A stretch of 64,000 bases of DNA from an uncultured Butyricicoccus sp. (GTDB lineage Bacteria > Bacillota > Clostridia > Oscillospirales > Butyricicoccaceae). Under the pieces are notes generated by a model. That model saw only the letters and a list, made by a program, of their open reading frames with translations. It was not told the DNA's origin and searched no databases. Positions 62,992 to 64,000 of this stretch are shown in pieces (position 1 is the first letter of the stretch; every line of letters starts with the position of its first letter). A program made the position numbers and the translations under genes. The stretch lies in assembly GCA_910584935.1 (NCBI GenBank), contig CAJUDU010000003.1, positions 8,772-72,771 of the forward strand, in the 5' to 3' direction.

Positions 62992-63867
62992 ATGAACATT
63001 CTTGATAGTTTGTGCGCCCTGCGCGGAATTTCTGCTGCGGGTGTATGCGGATTTTGTCAGCTTGCGCCGTTTATGTCTAAGCAGGCATGTGAACGTGCCC
63101 AAGACCTTGTGCCAAACCCATCGGCTATTTTTATTGCATTATTCCCTTACTTTACTGGGGATGCACCAGGCAATTTATCGCTTTATGCGCGTGGCCGGGA
63201 TTACCATATTGTGATAAAGGAAATACTAAAACCATTTGCAGAAAATATGACTGTGGAATATGGCTGCACTTGTACTGTGCTGGCAGATGATTCTCCACTG
63301 CCAGAAGTACGTGCGGCACGTCTGTCCGGCGCTGGTAGGTTAGGTGAAAATGGTTTGATTTTTGATCCTGATTATGGTTCATATGTGTTTATTGGTACCA
63401 TTTTGACCGATTTGCCATTCTCTCATGCCTCAGCAGTACACAAATATCATATGCTTACATCACCATCGGATGATTTTGAACGGATAATTCGTTGTAATCA
63501 CTGTGGTGCGTGCCGCCGTATTTGCCCATTAGGCGCATTGGATGAACGGGCTGCTCCAGATGCAAGCCGCTGCCTGTCAGCACTGACACAACAGGGTGGG
63601 GCGCTCTCCCCTACCCTTGCTGCGGCAGTTGCACAGCATCCGCTAATTTGGGGTTGTGATTTATGCCAACGCATTTGTCCGCTTAACCGAAATGTTAGAC
63701 AAACTGAAAATCCGGATTTCCAGATAGATTTACAGTATACATTGACGATTGAGGATTTAGAAGGGCTAACTCGCCGGCAGTTTGCTGAAAAGTATCCAGA
63801 ACGGGCATTTACATGGCGTGGGCCTGCTCCGATTAGGCGTAATTTGAAATTAAAGGAGTTGTTGTAA
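62992..63867 (+). CDS. QueG-like double [4Fe-4S] protein, possible epoxyqueuosine reductase
   Basis: The product, about 291 aa, has the QueG layout: an N-terminal cobalamin/substrate part (ISAAGVCGFCQLAPF, YARGRDYHIVIKEIL), the core RLGENGLIFDPDYGSYVFIG, and two ferredoxin-like clusters, CNHCGACRRICPLGAL and CDLCQRICPLNRN. QueG reduces epoxyqueuosine to queuosine in tRNA, using B12. It lacks the HEAT-repeat tail of some QueG proteins, so it may be a shorter clostridial type or a distant relative. The start is ATG at 62992 (or TTG at 62989), after AAAGGA; the ATG at 62959 overlaps the -10 box. Confidence 0.78.
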   Translation: MNILDSLCALRGISAAGVCGFCQLAPFMSKQACERAQDLVPNPSAIFIALFPYFTGDAPGNLSLYARGRDYHIVIKEILKPFAENMTVEYGCTCTVLADDSPLPEVRAARLSGAGRLGENGLIFDPDYGSYVFIGTILTDLPFSHASAVHKYHMLTSPSDDFERIIRCNHCGACRRICPLGALDERAAPDASRCLSALTQQGGALSPTLAAAVAQHPLIWGCDLCQRICPLNRNVRQTENPDFQIDLQYTLTIEDLEGLTRRQFAEKYPERAFTWRGPAPIRRNLKLKELL

Positions 63868-64000
63868 ACTCTTCAAAAATCCACAACAACTTCCCTTAAA
63901 AAGGGGAATAAAAGAGTGAAGGCGAGCGAGAGGAATAAAAGGGAACATGATGTTGTCAATATCAGTTGACATATTAAAGTCAAAAATCTGCAAGATCTAA
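63868..64000. other. Right-edge non-coding stretch
   Basis: No gene is evident. TTCCC/GGGGAA near 63890-63908 could form a weak hairpin after the QueG-like gene. GGAATAAAAG occurs twice (63905-63914 and 63932-63941, 27 bp apart), and TGTCAA/TTGACA form a short inverted repeat near 63954-63971. A minus-strand frame open to the edge is too short and odd to call. Confidence 0.5.

Noticed and set aside
63873..64000. Minus-strand gene entering from the right edge
   Set aside because: The open stretch is about 42 codons, hydrophobic by chance, and has no recognisable motif; cannot be supported.

Overview
The window is chromosomal DNA of an endospore-forming Firmicute, most likely a clostridium of the Oscillospiraceae/Ruminococcaceae type. 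The evidence is a complete spoIIIA operon (AA to AH), gatCAB, a T-box leader, SLH surface domains, divIVA/sepF, and gene orders typical of Clostridia. Almost everything is core-genome housekeeping. I see no phage, insertion sequence or CRISPR array.

Layout. 1-1083 (+): end of a sensor histidine kinase. 1124-11117 (-): common aromatic pathway plus prephenate branch (DAHP synthase, aroB, aroC, pheA, aroA, a fused aroE-aroK), driven by a consensus promoter and a T-box leader whose specifier reads as the Phe codon UUC; an SLH-anchored phosphodiester glycosidase is the last gene of this string. 11528-16287 (+): spoIIIA operon behind a sigma-E-type promoter. 16309-28094 (+): an Asp23 protein, then nusB, a TsaD-like paralogue, xseA, xseB, ispA, a ~740-nt non-coding RNA, a membrane protein, dxs, tlyA, nadK, argR, recN. 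28167-36898 (+): tyrS, ligA, gatCAB, a TrpR-like regulator, a methyltransferase and hslO. 37120-54731 (-): one long co-directional string of rluD, lspA, ileS, divIVA, yggT, sepF, yggS, an HlyD-like adaptor, hfq, miaA, mutL, mutS, miaB and a radical-SAM pair. 54883-55997 (-): tRNA-Val, a zinc-ribbon protein and efp. 56257-63867: small units on both strands (esterase with a leader peptide, a Cys-rich microprotein, mtaB, an NlpC/P60 wall hydrolase behind a WalR-like box, serCA, a QueG-like protein).

The most striking element is the ~740-nt intergenic stretch between ispA and dxs. It has its own extended -10 promoter, contains no credible gene, is rich in hairpins, and is followed by a small polytopic membrane protein. 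This matches the known context of OLE RNA (Ornate Large Extremophilic RNA) and its partner OapA, so I call it OLE RNA. Other points of interest are the Phe T-box over the aro operon, a perfect TGTAAC-N5-TGTAAC box at the promoter of the wall-hydrolase operon, a 58-residue membrane microprotein with 14 cysteines, a 10-codon leader peptide before an esterase, and a structured leader before the asp23-like gene.

All calls rest on reading the sequence and remembered family motifs; no database search was run.
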